Source: WJMT01 sp964456985 (lineage in GTDB: Bacteria > Acidobacteriota > Aminicenantia > Aminicenantales > Aminicenantaceae). From it: a stretch of 53,562 bases of DNA. Position numbers and translations under genes: made by a program. The notes beneath the pieces are model-generated. The model did not search any database. It saw only the letters and a program-made list of their open reading frames with translations, and was not told where the DNA came from. Where the stretch lies: contig CAYWDH010000014.1 in assembly GCA_964456985.1 (NCBI GenBank), forward strand, positions 1 to 53,562, in the 5' to 3' direction. This document shows, piece after piece, positions 8,536 through 16,563 of this stretch (position 1 is the stretch's first letter; each line of letters begins with the position of its first letter).

Positions 8536-8651
8536 GGATCACTCATTATACTATAAGTTTGGTGCGTCCCCTTAGGAACCAACTTCATCTCAATGCCCTG
8601 TGTTCCTCATCACCCGCCTGCAAGAGTTTATTATTCAACTTTTACAGAGAA

Positions 8652-10016
8652 TCAATCTTGTTCTAAAAGGATTAAATCAGCATATTTCTTACCTTCCTCA
8701 AATGGATCTAAGGATTTTGAAATCTTAATTTTTTGGTTTTCTTTGGATAAATCTAATATCCCTGATTTATTTTCAGGCAAAATTATTTTAAGTATAGGAC
8801 GAAATTTATCTCTTTTGTTGGTCTTTTTTACATAACCGATTCGGTCATCATTAAGCTGGACAATGGTTCCTAACGGCCATACACCCGTTACTTCAAAAAA
8901 CCGGTCGATCAGTTCAGGATCGAAAAGATGGCTTTTTTCCCTAGTCATTATTTCATAGATTTTTTTTGGAGAAAAGTGTTTTTTGTAAGTCCTTTTCTGG
9001 AATAAGGCGTCATAAACATCACATATGGATATGATCTTAGTGGCAAGATGGGGTTCCAAAGAATATTTGACTCTGGGATATCCTTTTTTGTCATAACGGA
9101 TATGATGTTCAAAAGCCACCACTATCGGCATAATCCCTAAGGTTCTCTTGTGCTTCAGAAGAATTTTACTTCCCAACAAACAGTGATCCTTCATCTGTTT
9201 GTATTCTTCTTTCTCTAATTTGTCATTTTTTTTGAGTATTCCTTCAGATATGGCAATTTTACCAATATCATGAAATAGCGCTGAGATCCCTATATCGATG
9301 ACTCTGTCTGGAGAAATACCTATTTGAGAGGAAAAAAACATGGAAATGATGCTCACATTCAACATATGAACAAAAGTAATGATATCCTTTTTCTTAATAT
9401 CTATTAAATTGATCAGTTCTTGATGGTTGCCTGCATAGCTTTCTATAAGAGTCAGTATGTTGAATCTTAAGTCTAAATAATCAATCTCTTCATCTTTTAA
9501 GATCCTTGTTACTGATTCTTTAACGAGATCAATGCTGTTTTGATAAGTTCTTCTTAATTGTTCTTTTTCAGTAAGATGCTCTCCCTTGGCCTCTTTTTCA
9601 TCCACAACTGCTTTTATTTTTCCAGCCTGGATGTTTTTAATCTTATTTATTTTTAGAAAATCATAAATATCTTCTTTGTCTTTTTGTTTGGGAAGAGACA
9701 GGAACGAAACAAATTTTTCAAATTCCCCTTTTTCTAAAGAGAAAAAAAATTTTATTTTCTCAATCTCTTTTGCCTCAAGATAGATCAACAAGGATTTTGT
9801 TTTTCGGGAAATATCAAATAAAACCTCACTTTCCCATGCTAATTCTTCATCGATGATTCCGAAAATGAATTCATGTTTTTCTTTTAAAATATTTTTAATT
9901 CCCTGGTAGGCTGTTTCAATAATCTCCAAATATTTAGGATGGTCTTCTGAATAAAGTTTTTTTGCCTGAACTGCTGAAGTCAAATCCAACAGAGCTTTTT
10001 TAACTTTTTCCAGCAT
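8652..10016 (-). CDS. HD-GYP domain protein (putative cyclic-di-GMP phosphodiesterase)
   Basis: Residues about 200-380 form an HD-GYP hydrolase domain: 'ALFHDIGKIAIS' (H249-D250), 'AFEHHIRYDKKGYP' (H304, H305, GYP 312-314) and 'IISICDVYDALFQKRTYKK'. The metal ligands and the GYP triplet are intact, so cyclic-di-GMP hydrolysis is plausible. The N-terminal domain (about 1-110) is not a known sensor to me, but it resembles the N-terminus of the neighbouring 645-residue protein (an 'LYSEDHPKY' versus 'IYNKSHPSY' motif and a similar strand pattern after it). The start overlaps that upstream gene by 17 bp, so the pair is one transcription and translation unit. No membrane helix is evident. Confidence 0.88.
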   Translation of the reverse strand: MLEKVKKALLDLTSAVQAKKLYSEDHPKYLEIIETAYQGIKNILKEKHEFIFGIIDEELAWESEVLFDISRKTKSLLIYLEAKEIEKIKFFFSLEKGEFEKFVSFLSLPKQKDKEDIYDFLKINKIKNIQAGKIKAVVDEKEAKGEHLTEKEQLRRTYQNSIDLVKESVTRILKDEEIDYLDLRFNILTLIESYAGNHQELINLIDIKKKDIITFVHMLNVSIISMFFSSQIGISPDRVIDIGISALFHDIGKIAISEGILKKNDKLEKEEYKQMKDHCLLGSKILLKHKRTLGIMPIVVAFEHHIRYDKKGYPRVKYSLEPHLATKIISICDVYDALFQKRTYKKHFSPKKIYEIMTREKSHLFDPELIDRFFEVTGVWPLGTIVQLNDDRIGYVKKTNKRDKFRPILKIILPENKSGILDLSKENQKIKISKSLDPFEEGKKYADLILLEQD

Positions 10017-11937
10017 CCCATTTCCTTAATACATCTTCTGCATGATTTCTAAGCTTCTTATTCCATATGAATTTTCTTTTAGCCAGAGAAATCAAGTGAT
10101 TTTTGGCAGATCGAATATCCAATTCATTCATGATCCGGATATGTTCATGCAGTTTTTTATTTCTTAATCCAAGAAAAGACTTTGGTGAAAACATCACATC
10201 CAAGGCTCTGCGTTGACTGCTTTCAGCTTGTGACAAAAGAATAAAAGCTTCTTTTTTTATATCATAATTCTTTTTCTTAAGAAGAGGAAAAAGAAATTTG
10301 TCATCGTGTTCAGTCAAACTTTCCATAGCTTTTAAAGCCTTTAACTTGATATCATCGCCTCCAATCTTGAATATGGATTTAAGGATCATCAAAGAAATAG
10401 GAGAATCTATCATGCCGAGGCTGTCAGTGATCTTTCTTAAAAAAGCTTTGTCGCCTGATCTCTGTTCTAAATTCAAGTTGAAATAGAACAAAAAGTCTGT
10501 AAAAAATCGGAAAAAAGCTTTCAGTATATAAGGGGTAACCGTGTCTTCGTTAAAAATCTTTTTGAGATAGACATTTTCATCCTTAGTGCTTCTGCCTATA
10601 TTCTCAATGAAATAATTGAAATGCAGAGAAAGCTCTCCGCTTAGAATCGAGTCTTCAATATGTTCAACAAGGATCGATTCCAATTCGTGATAATTTTCAA
10701 ATGAAGAAAGTGTCTCTTTTTTATCAGTTAAAGTCTCATGTATATATTTTAAATATTCCATATCATCTGATTCCAGGATGCTTTTCCATTCCTTAAGGAT
10801 CTGCTTTAGTATTTCAGAAGATTCTTTTTTTTCTTGTTCCCTTTCCAGCATATTTAAAAGGATTAGATAATAATTTTTTTGAAGGTGTGTGTTATCAAAA
10901 TCTATTTTTTCCTGTTTTTCTGATATGCCTTTTAACAGAGATTGGAGGGTTTTTCTATAAATATTGGATATTAAAGGGCCGGATGTCCCTGATAAAAGTT
11001 CTCTTATTTTTTCCTTTGTTTTCTCATTTTTCTTTTCGGCTTTGCTTTTATTAAACACATCCAGGAGTGACTCAGCTATATAACTGTGCTTTTCTTTTTC
11101 TATTAGTTTGGAAAAAATACTGAAATTTACTTGATCAAACTCATCATTTGTGGTGATTTCCTCCCAAAGAGTGGAGGCTAAATCTTTTTCACTCAAATCG
11201 GTTAGAAGCGGTTTTAATTTTTCAAGTTTTTCCTTTGGAGATATTTGTTTGTTGGTGACGGCTGATTTTATCAGTCTTTTTGAAAATGAAATATACTTAT
11301 CCTTTTTTTCACGGCTTAAATAATTAAAAAAGCTTTCAAAACTTTGATGCAGCTCATCATCAGAAAGGACTTCCTCGGCATCGATCTTATCGTACATCCT
11401 TTCTGAGTTATCTGCTAAGTATTCCATTTTTGATTCATTCTTTTCTCCATGGGCTTCTTTAAGAAGATAAGTCCAGATGTCTTTTATTTCTTCACCTTCG
11501 CCTTTTAAAAGTTGGGAAAAATCCAGCTCTGTCACACTAATATTCAAGAGCTTCTCTTTTTCAAGGATTTTTTTAATACCTCCTTTTTTAAATATATCTT
11601 TTCGAGGCATAAAGACTTTGGATAAAAACAATTCCAGTTCGTCTGTTGTGACTGTGGGTTTTATTTCTAAACTCTTTAATTTGCGGAGATGAAACATCTT
11701 TGCGACGTCAACATATAACTTCTCTCCTTCCAAAATCTCGTTTTCTAAATAAATAGAATTAGAAGAAAATCCGATTTGAATGGATTGATCAAAAAAATGG
11801 AATAGTCTGTCTAATTCTGATTTTAATTTTTGTATTGATTTTTTGTATGAGGGATGACTTTTATTATAGATGGAATAATTTTTTAGTGAAATTTTCAAGG
11901 CTTTTAAAAAAGCCTTTATTCTTTCATCTTTTTTCAT
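10000..11937 (-). CDS. large helical-repeat protein paired with HD-GYP gene, unknown function
   Basis: I do not recognise a named family. The 645-residue protein has an N-terminal domain (about 1-115) that looks paralogous to that of the downstream HD-GYP protein, then long charged helical stretches, and a C-terminal part (about 500-640) with short alpha-helical repeats resembling HEAT repeats ('SPISLMILKSIFKIGGDDIKLKALKAMESL'). No enzyme motif, signal peptide or membrane helix is seen. Overlap with the HD-GYP gene and the shared N-terminal domain suggest that the two proteins interact or sense the same signal, with this one as scaffold or regulator. That is inference. Confidence 0.7.
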   Translation of the reverse strand: MKKDERIKAFLKALKISLKNYSIYNKSHPSYKKSIQKLKSELDRLFHFFDQSIQIGFSSNSIYLENEILEGEKLYVDVAKMFHLRKLKSLEIKPTVTTDELELFLSKVFMPRKDIFKKGGIKKILEKEKLLNISVTELDFSQLLKGEGEEIKDIWTYLLKEAHGEKNESKMEYLADNSERMYDKIDAEEVLSDDELHQSFESFFNYLSREKKDKYISFSKRLIKSAVTNKQISPKEKLEKLKPLLTDLSEKDLASTLWEEITTNDEFDQVNFSIFSKLIEKEKHSYIAESLLDVFNKSKAEKKNEKTKEKIRELLSGTSGPLISNIYRKTLQSLLKGISEKQEKIDFDNTHLQKNYYLILLNMLEREQEKKESSEILKQILKEWKSILESDDMEYLKYIHETLTDKKETLSSFENYHELESILVEHIEDSILSGELSLHFNYFIENIGRSTKDENVYLKKIFNEDTVTPYILKAFFRFFTDFLFYFNLNLEQRSGDKAFLRKITDSLGMIDSPISLMILKSIFKIGGDDIKLKALKAMESLTEHDDKFLFPLLKKKNYDIKKEAFILLSQAESSQRRALDVMFSPKSFLGLRNKKLHEHIRIMNELDIRSAKNHLISLAKRKFIWNKKLRNHAEDVLRKWDAGKS

Positions 11938-12017
11938 TATGGCAATATTTTATTTGAATTGTAATATAATATGAGAACAAGGTTCAAGGAATATAACAAT
12001 TGAGGAAAGGATCGTTT

Positions 12018-12086
12018 ATGACGAAGAGAATCAATGAATACTGGAATAATTTTGAATATATATATAATATGCAAAGGTACGGATGA
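12018..12086 (+). CDS. possible 22-codon leader peptide of ychF
   Basis: An ATG at 12018 is preceded by a strong ribosome-binding sequence (GAGGAAAGG) at 6-7 nt spacing. It opens a 22-codon frame (begins MTKRINEYWNN) whose TGA lies inside the ATGATG start of ychF. Such an arrangement would couple ychF translation to this small frame. The peptide has no recognisable motif; its reality rests on the ribosome-binding site and the stop/start overlap. Confidence 0.4.
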   Translation: MTKRINEYWNNFEYIYNMQRYG

Positions 12087-13162
12087 TGAATTTCACTCTC
12101 TTCGGTTATCCCAAAACGGGGAAGACAACTCTGTTTAACCTTTTAACCGGAGCCAGGATCGAAGTGAGGAGTTATGACCAGGGGAAAAAAGAACCGAATG
12201 CAAGAACTTGTCCGGTTCCGGATAAGAGATTGGACAAGCTGAGCCAGCTTTTTCCTGAAAAAGAAAAAATCAGCGCACAAATTGATTATATTGACCTTGC
12301 GGGAGTGTCTTACGGAGAGATCAAGAACGAATCTTATCTGGATTATTTAAGGAAGGCTGATGGATTGACTCATGTAGTGAGAGGTTTTAGAAACATCGAG
12401 GTCCCTCCTCATCGAGAGAAGATTGATGCGGCTTTTGATATAAAATCAATTGAAGAGGAAATCGTGCTGTCTGATCTTATATCTGTTGAAAACAGATTGG
12501 ACAGGCTTGAAAACGAACTTAAGAAAACAAAGTCTCCTGAGGGAATAAAAGAAAAAGAAATTTTAGAGCGGATAAGGGAAAACCTGGAGAAGGGATTTCC
12601 CATAAGACAGTTAAGCCTTAAGCCAAACGAAGAAAAACTTATAAGAAATTTTTCTTTTTTGAGCCAGAAGCCTCTCCTCCATATGATCAATGTGGATGAA
12701 AAGGACATTATGTCTATGAAAGAGCCGGAGAAAATATATTTTCCGGATAAGAAGGGCACATGCGTTCTTGCATTCTGCGGAAGAATTGAATCTGAGATCC
12801 TTGAGCTTGAGGGTGAAGACAGAAATGCTTTCATGAAAGAATACGGGCTTGAGGAACTCAGTGTCTCAAGATTTTTAAAATCTTCCTATGAGTTGATGGA
12901 TGTGATCACTTTTTTTACAGTGGGGAAGGAAGAAGTCAAATCATGGACCCTTAAGAGGAATTCTACGGCGCTTCAAGCCGCAGGAAAAATCCATACGGAT
13001 ATAGAAAAAGGTTTTATCCGCGCAGAAGTGATCCAGTGGGATGATTTATTAGAGCAGGGCTCCTTTCAGGAAGCAAGGAAGACAGGGAGCATAAGGCTCG
13101 AAGGGAAAGAATATCTGGTCCAGGACGGGGATGTGCTTTACTTCCGCCACGCCAAATCTTAG
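12083..13162 (+). CDS. ychF: YchF/OLA1-type GTPase or ATPase
   Basis: The P-loop is 'GYPKTGKTTLFNLLTG' (about 8-23), the switch II motif is 'IDYIDLAGVSYGE', and the base-recognition motif reads 'INVDEKD', the NxxE variant typical of YchF, which prefers ATP. A coiled-coil insert (about 135-200) and a C-terminal TGS domain (about 270-357: 'ITFFTVGKEEVKSWTLKRNSTALQAAGKIHTDIEKGFIRAEVI') complete the family architecture. Length (359) is normal. YchF binds ribosomes and is linked to stress and protein-quality responses. The start is ATGATG at 12083; an upstream small frame overlaps it. Divergence in switch II ('VSYGE') makes it an outlier but still in the family. Confidence 0.9.
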   Translation: MMNFTLFGYPKTGKTTLFNLLTGARIEVRSYDQGKKEPNARTCPVPDKRLDKLSQLFPEKEKISAQIDYIDLAGVSYGEIKNESYLDYLRKADGLTHVVRGFRNIEVPPHREKIDAAFDIKSIEEEIVLSDLISVENRLDRLENELKKTKSPEGIKEKEILERIRENLEKGFPIRQLSLKPNEEKLIRNFSFLSQKPLLHMINVDEKDIMSMKEPEKIYFPDKKGTCVLAFCGRIESEILELEGEDRNAFMKEYGLEELSVSRFLKSSYELMDVITFFTVGKEEVKSWTLKRNSTALQAAGKIHTDIEKGFIRAEVIQWDDLLEQGSFQEARKTGSIRLEGKEYLVQDGDVLYFRHAKS

Positions 13163-13231
13163 TTATTCATATTCAGTAAAACGGACTTGATGAATTATGT
13201 TTTTTGAGTTATATTACATTTTCTATATAAA

Positions 13232-13936
13232 ATGAAAAAAGAAAAAAAGGAAAAAAGCAAGGAAAGAAAAACAGGTACCTTCAGAGAATATTTTGAGTTG
13301 ATTGTAGAGACAGCTCTTTTCGTATTTTTTGTTATGACTTTTATAGTCCAGGCTTTTCAGATACCCACAGGCTCAATGGAAGATACCTTATTGGTAGGTG
13401 ATTTTCTTCTGGTAAACAAATTTGCGTATATAGAACCCCAATCTCCCCTAGAGGATATGCTTCTGCCTAATAAAAAATTGGAAAGAGGAGACATTGTTGT
13501 CTTCAAATACCCTAATGAGCTTTCAAAAGATTTTGTTAAGAGATTGATCGGACTGGAAGGCGATGAAGTAAAGATCGTTGATAAACAGGTTTATATAAAC
13601 GGAAACCCGATCAGTGAGGATTATAAGATCCATAATGACACTCAAATATATACAGACTATCATTATGATGATTACATAAGAGACAATTTTGATCCCTTCA
13701 CAGTGCCTCCGGGCCAGTGTTTTGTTCTTGGTGATAACAGGGATAACAGCCTGGACAGCCGTTATTGGGGCACCCTTCCTATCAAATACATAAAAGGAAA
13801 ACCATGGATCATTTACTTTTCCTATAAAGCCGAAAAAGATGCCTATCTGAAAACAGACCTTAGAGACAGGATTAAAAGGCTGCCCAAGTTTATCATGCTG
13901 GCAAGATGGCGCCGCATGTTCAAAATTATACACTAA
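13232..13936 (+). CDS. lepB: signal peptidase I
   Basis: Cleaves N-terminal signal peptides at the outer face of the inner membrane. The 234-residue protein has one membrane helix (about 20-42), box B with the catalytic serine S48 in 'QIPTGSMEDTLLVGDFLLVNKF', box D with the general-base lysine K103 in 'DFVKRLIGLEGDEV', and box E 'PPGQCFVLGDNRDNSLDSRYWG'. The N-terminus is strongly lysine-rich. No clear Shine-Dalgarno precedes the ATG. It faces the next gene convergently with only 36 bp between. Confidence 0.96.
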   Translation: MKKEKKEKSKERKTGTFREYFELIVETALFVFFVMTFIVQAFQIPTGSMEDTLLVGDFLLVNKFAYIEPQSPLEDMLLPNKKLERGDIVVFKYPNELSKDFVKRLIGLEGDEVKIVDKQVYINGNPISEDYKIHNDTQIYTDYHYDDYIRDNFDPFTVPPGQCFVLGDNRDNSLDSRYWGTLPIKYIKGKPWIIYFSYKAEKDAYLKTDLRDRIKRLPKFIMLARWRRMFKIIH

Positions 13937-13972
13937 CTCCACTCCGGGAAAGATACGTAATTGAATACCAGG

Positions 13973-15625
13973 TTATTGATGTTTTTTGATCTCGACCTCT
14001 TCATAAGAAGAAATATAGAGGACCGGATTATCTATGTTAAAACTGGGTTTGAATATGGAGCTGTTTACAATACCGTCCATGTCTTTACCTAGGGGAAGTC
14101 CCAGATAATGAAGAAACGTGGGAGCCATATCTATAATTTTCATATCTTCGATATTCTTTCCCGGTGATATGCTTTTTCCGTAAAAAAACACAACTCCCTT
14201 GGGTGCGTTCTCATGGTAAGCGGAGATTTTCGGATTTCCCAGGGCCAGTTCCACCATTCTTTTCCAGAGTGGAAGGTAGTCTATTCCGTGATGGGAGAAA
14301 ACAACGAGCAGTTCATTATCTTTTTTGGACGCAAGATATTTTCCAATGACCTCATCGTAGAATTGATAATATCTTTCTATAACAGAGCCGTATTTATTTA
14401 TTTCTTCCTGATTGACTTCTTCGAACAGTTCCGGAAAGCTGTATTTATAAAAATATTTTTCAACCAGATTGATTCCCCTGAGTAAAATATAAACGATGTC
14501 AGGATTTGTTTTTTTTGCTTCTTTTTCTGCGGATTCGAGAAATTGCACATCCGCGACAAACGCACTTTTTGCGGTCATGAGAATTTCATCTGAATCGAAA
14601 TGGATATCTTCAAAGAAACGATTCAAGAGGCTTTTGGCATTTGGGGATAATTGGTTGGTATCCTGGATGCTGTAGTTTCTGTCTCTTTTCAAATAAGGCG
14701 TATTGTTGTTTTTTAGGATCTCCCATATATCCTTTGTCTTTTTTGGTGCCTCATAAGTGAAACATTTTATCAGCCTTATCCTTTCCAGTTGTTTGAACAA
14801 AACAAATCTGGGAATGACATATATTTCCCTATTCAGGGGGATGATAAGGCATTTCTCTCGGGATACCTGTCCATGTTTATAAGGAAGTTTTCCGGTGTTG
14901 AATGATTTGTTTAAAATAACCAGCTCATTTGGAGTGAAATTTTCGAGTTTTCCCCAGCTTCCTTCTTCCATAAGCCAGGCAAAATTAGGAAGTTTTTCTT
15001 CGCTGATAAGAGGTATGATAAAATCAAAGCTCAGACCTTCCATGCCTATGACAGTGATCTTCATATCCAGGGGTAATGCATCGAGTTCAGCTATTTTTTT
15101 AACCTTCTCAGGTTTGGGAAAGGAGGCCCTTAAGTAAAAAGAATACCCTGTAATAAGCACGAGCAGGCAAAAATAGATGGTCAGGAAAACGTATTTTTTT
15201 TTATAGATGATAAAAAACAAGAAAGAAGCGAGGCCTATGATTACAGCAAAGAAAAGGCTTAAGCTCTGGTCTTGAGTGAGTTTTGATATCTCAGGGCTGA
15301 GAAGACTTCTGAAGAGCCTGTGGTTAGCTCTGAAGAGAATAAGGTAAACAAAGACAATGATTACGGAGCTGGCAAATAGAAAGGATGGGGACACAAAGGA
15401 AATATTTATTTTTTTACCTGAAAAAAACTGGATTATAAAAAAGAAGAGGACGCAAATGAGAGCGCATGCCATTCCGTACACAAGGCAGAGAAAAAGCAAA
15501 AAAGGGAAAAAGGTAGCTGCCTTCAAAGGCATATCTGTGTTCAAATTATAGGTCAGAAGGGCTAATAGAGCGGAAAAAAAAATACCACTGATGAGGGAAT
15601 TGATAAATACTTTTAGAAACTTCAT
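13973..15625 (-). CDS. membrane-anchored alkaline-phosphatase-fold protein, probably catalytically inactive
   Basis: The first 170 residues hold about five membrane helices; the rest is an alkaline phosphatase/phosphodiesterase fold ('ITVIGMEGLSFDFIIPLISEEKLPNFAWLMEEG'). Key residues deviate: the first metal aspartate (usually GxDG) is glutamate in GMEG; the nucleophile region reads 'FTPNELVILNKSFNTG' without the usual Thr/Ser context; the mid-domain metal motif is 'LLRGINLVEKY' without Asp and His; and the usual SDHG is SHHG. Only a late histidine ('AYHENAPKGVVFFYG') fits. A pseudoenzyme or a very altered enzyme is likely. It is divergently placed to the adenosyltransferase gene. The active-looking homologue in this window is at 37660-39273. 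Confidence 0.75.
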   Translation of the reverse strand: MKFLKVFINSLISGIFFSALLALLTYNLNTDMPLKAATFFPFLLFLCLVYGMACALICVLFFFIIQFFSGKKINISFVSPSFLFASSVIIVFVYLILFRANHRLFRSLLSPEISKLTQDQSLSLFFAVIIGLASFLFFIIYKKKYVFLTIYFCLLVLITGYSFYLRASFPKPEKVKKIAELDALPLDMKITVIGMEGLSFDFIIPLISEEKLPNFAWLMEEGSWGKLENFTPNELVILNKSFNTGKLPYKHGQVSREKCLIIPLNREIYVIPRFVLFKQLERIRLIKCFTYEAPKKTKDIWEILKNNNTPYLKRDRNYSIQDTNQLSPNAKSLLNRFFEDIHFDSDEILMTAKSAFVADVQFLESAEKEAKKTNPDIVYILLRGINLVEKYFYKYSFPELFEEVNQEEINKYGSVIERYYQFYDEVIGKYLASKKDNELLVVFSHHGIDYLPLWKRMVELALGNPKISAYHENAPKGVVFFYGKSISPGKNIEDMKIIDMAPTFLHYLGLPLGKDMDGIVNSSIFKPSFNIDNPVLYISSYEEVEIKKHQ

Positions 15626-15739
15626 TTAAATACAAATTATCACGATTTTCCCCAATCGTCAATAATATCCGAAGCGGCATAGGACCTCTTTTTTCTATTG
15701 ACCGGAAATGCTGAATGCCATAACATAATAACAAGGAAA

Positions 15740-16546
15740 ATGGAGCAGCCAATTATCGCCATTCTAACTGATTTCGGAGACCAGGATTTTTTCACAGCCT
15801 CCATGAAAGGGGTCATTGCCGGCATAAATCCTCATGCAAGGTTTATAGATATAACCAACAAGGTGCCTGCTTTTGATATATCCGCAGCTTCATTTGTTCT
15901 TAAAGTCAGCTACAAATATTTTCCGCCCGGGACATTTTTTTTAGTGGTCGTAGACCCTGGAGTAGGGACATCCAGAAGAATCATTATAGCCCAATCCCAG
16001 GGTTATACTTTTGTTGCTCCGGATAACGGTGTCCTGAGCTGGATCATGGGAGAAGATGAAGAAATCGTTGTGAGGGAAGTGACCTCTGACCACTATTTTC
16101 TTCAGGAAATAAGCCGGACTTTTGAAGGAAGGGACAAGATGGCTCCGGTGGCTGCTTGGCTGTCAAAAGGAATCCAAGTGGAGAATTTCGGTCCTGTCAT
16201 TGATGATTATCATAAAATGGGGATAGAAAAGCCTGAAAAAGAAGGGAATAAGATTTGGGGAAGAATCCTCTATCAGGACGGGTTCGGAAACCTCATCACG
16301 AATATATCTGAAAGGGAATACCTTGAGCTGACCAGAGAAGTTGGTGAAGGCTCCTTTGTCCTTTCCCTGCAGGAAAAGGAAGTCCCTGTCAGGAAAAGCT
16401 ATGAGTCAGTTGAAAAAGGCCAGCTGTTGTCCCTTGTAAACGGTCAGGGATACATTGAGATCGCCAAACGGCAGGGCTCTGCAGCGGATGATACAAAATC
16501 AAAACCTGGGGATCCGGTGCTGCTTACAATTAAAAGAGAAGAGTAG
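15740..16546 (+). CDS. SAM hydroxide adenosyltransferase (DUF62 family)
   Basis: The family hydrolyses S-adenosylmethionine to adenosine and methionine using an activated water. The start of the fold is 'IIAILTDFGDQDFFTASMKGVIAGINP', followed by 'IDITNKVPAFDISAASFVL', 'FFLVVVDPGVGTSRR' and 'YTFVAPDNGVLSW', all family signatures. The C-terminal barrel carries 'GRILYQDGFGNLITNI'. I chose the ATG at 15740, which has AAGGA just upstream and places the first strand at the N-terminus as usual, giving 268 residues; an ATG at 15698 would add 14 residues. The recD2 gene follows after 17 bp, so the two are likely co-transcribed. Confidence 0.9.
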   Translation: MEQPIIAILTDFGDQDFFTASMKGVIAGINPHARFIDITNKVPAFDISAASFVLKVSYKYFPPGTFFLVVVDPGVGTSRRIIIAQSQGYTFVAPDNGVLSWIMGEDEEIVVREVTSDHYFLQEISRTFEGRDKMAPVAAWLSKGIQVENFGPVIDDYHKMGIEKPEKEGNKIWGRILYQDGFGNLITNISEREYLELTREVGEGSFVLSLQEKEVPVRKSYESVEKGQLLSLVNGQGYIEIAKRQGSAADDTKSKPGDPVLLTIKREE

Positions 16547-16563
16547 CTGGATTTAACATCAAC

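Noticed and set aside
8559..8582. TTGGT-N14-ACCAA inverted repeat before tgt as a regulatory site or terminator
   Set aside because: Arms are only 5 bp with a long loop and no T run; too weak to call.
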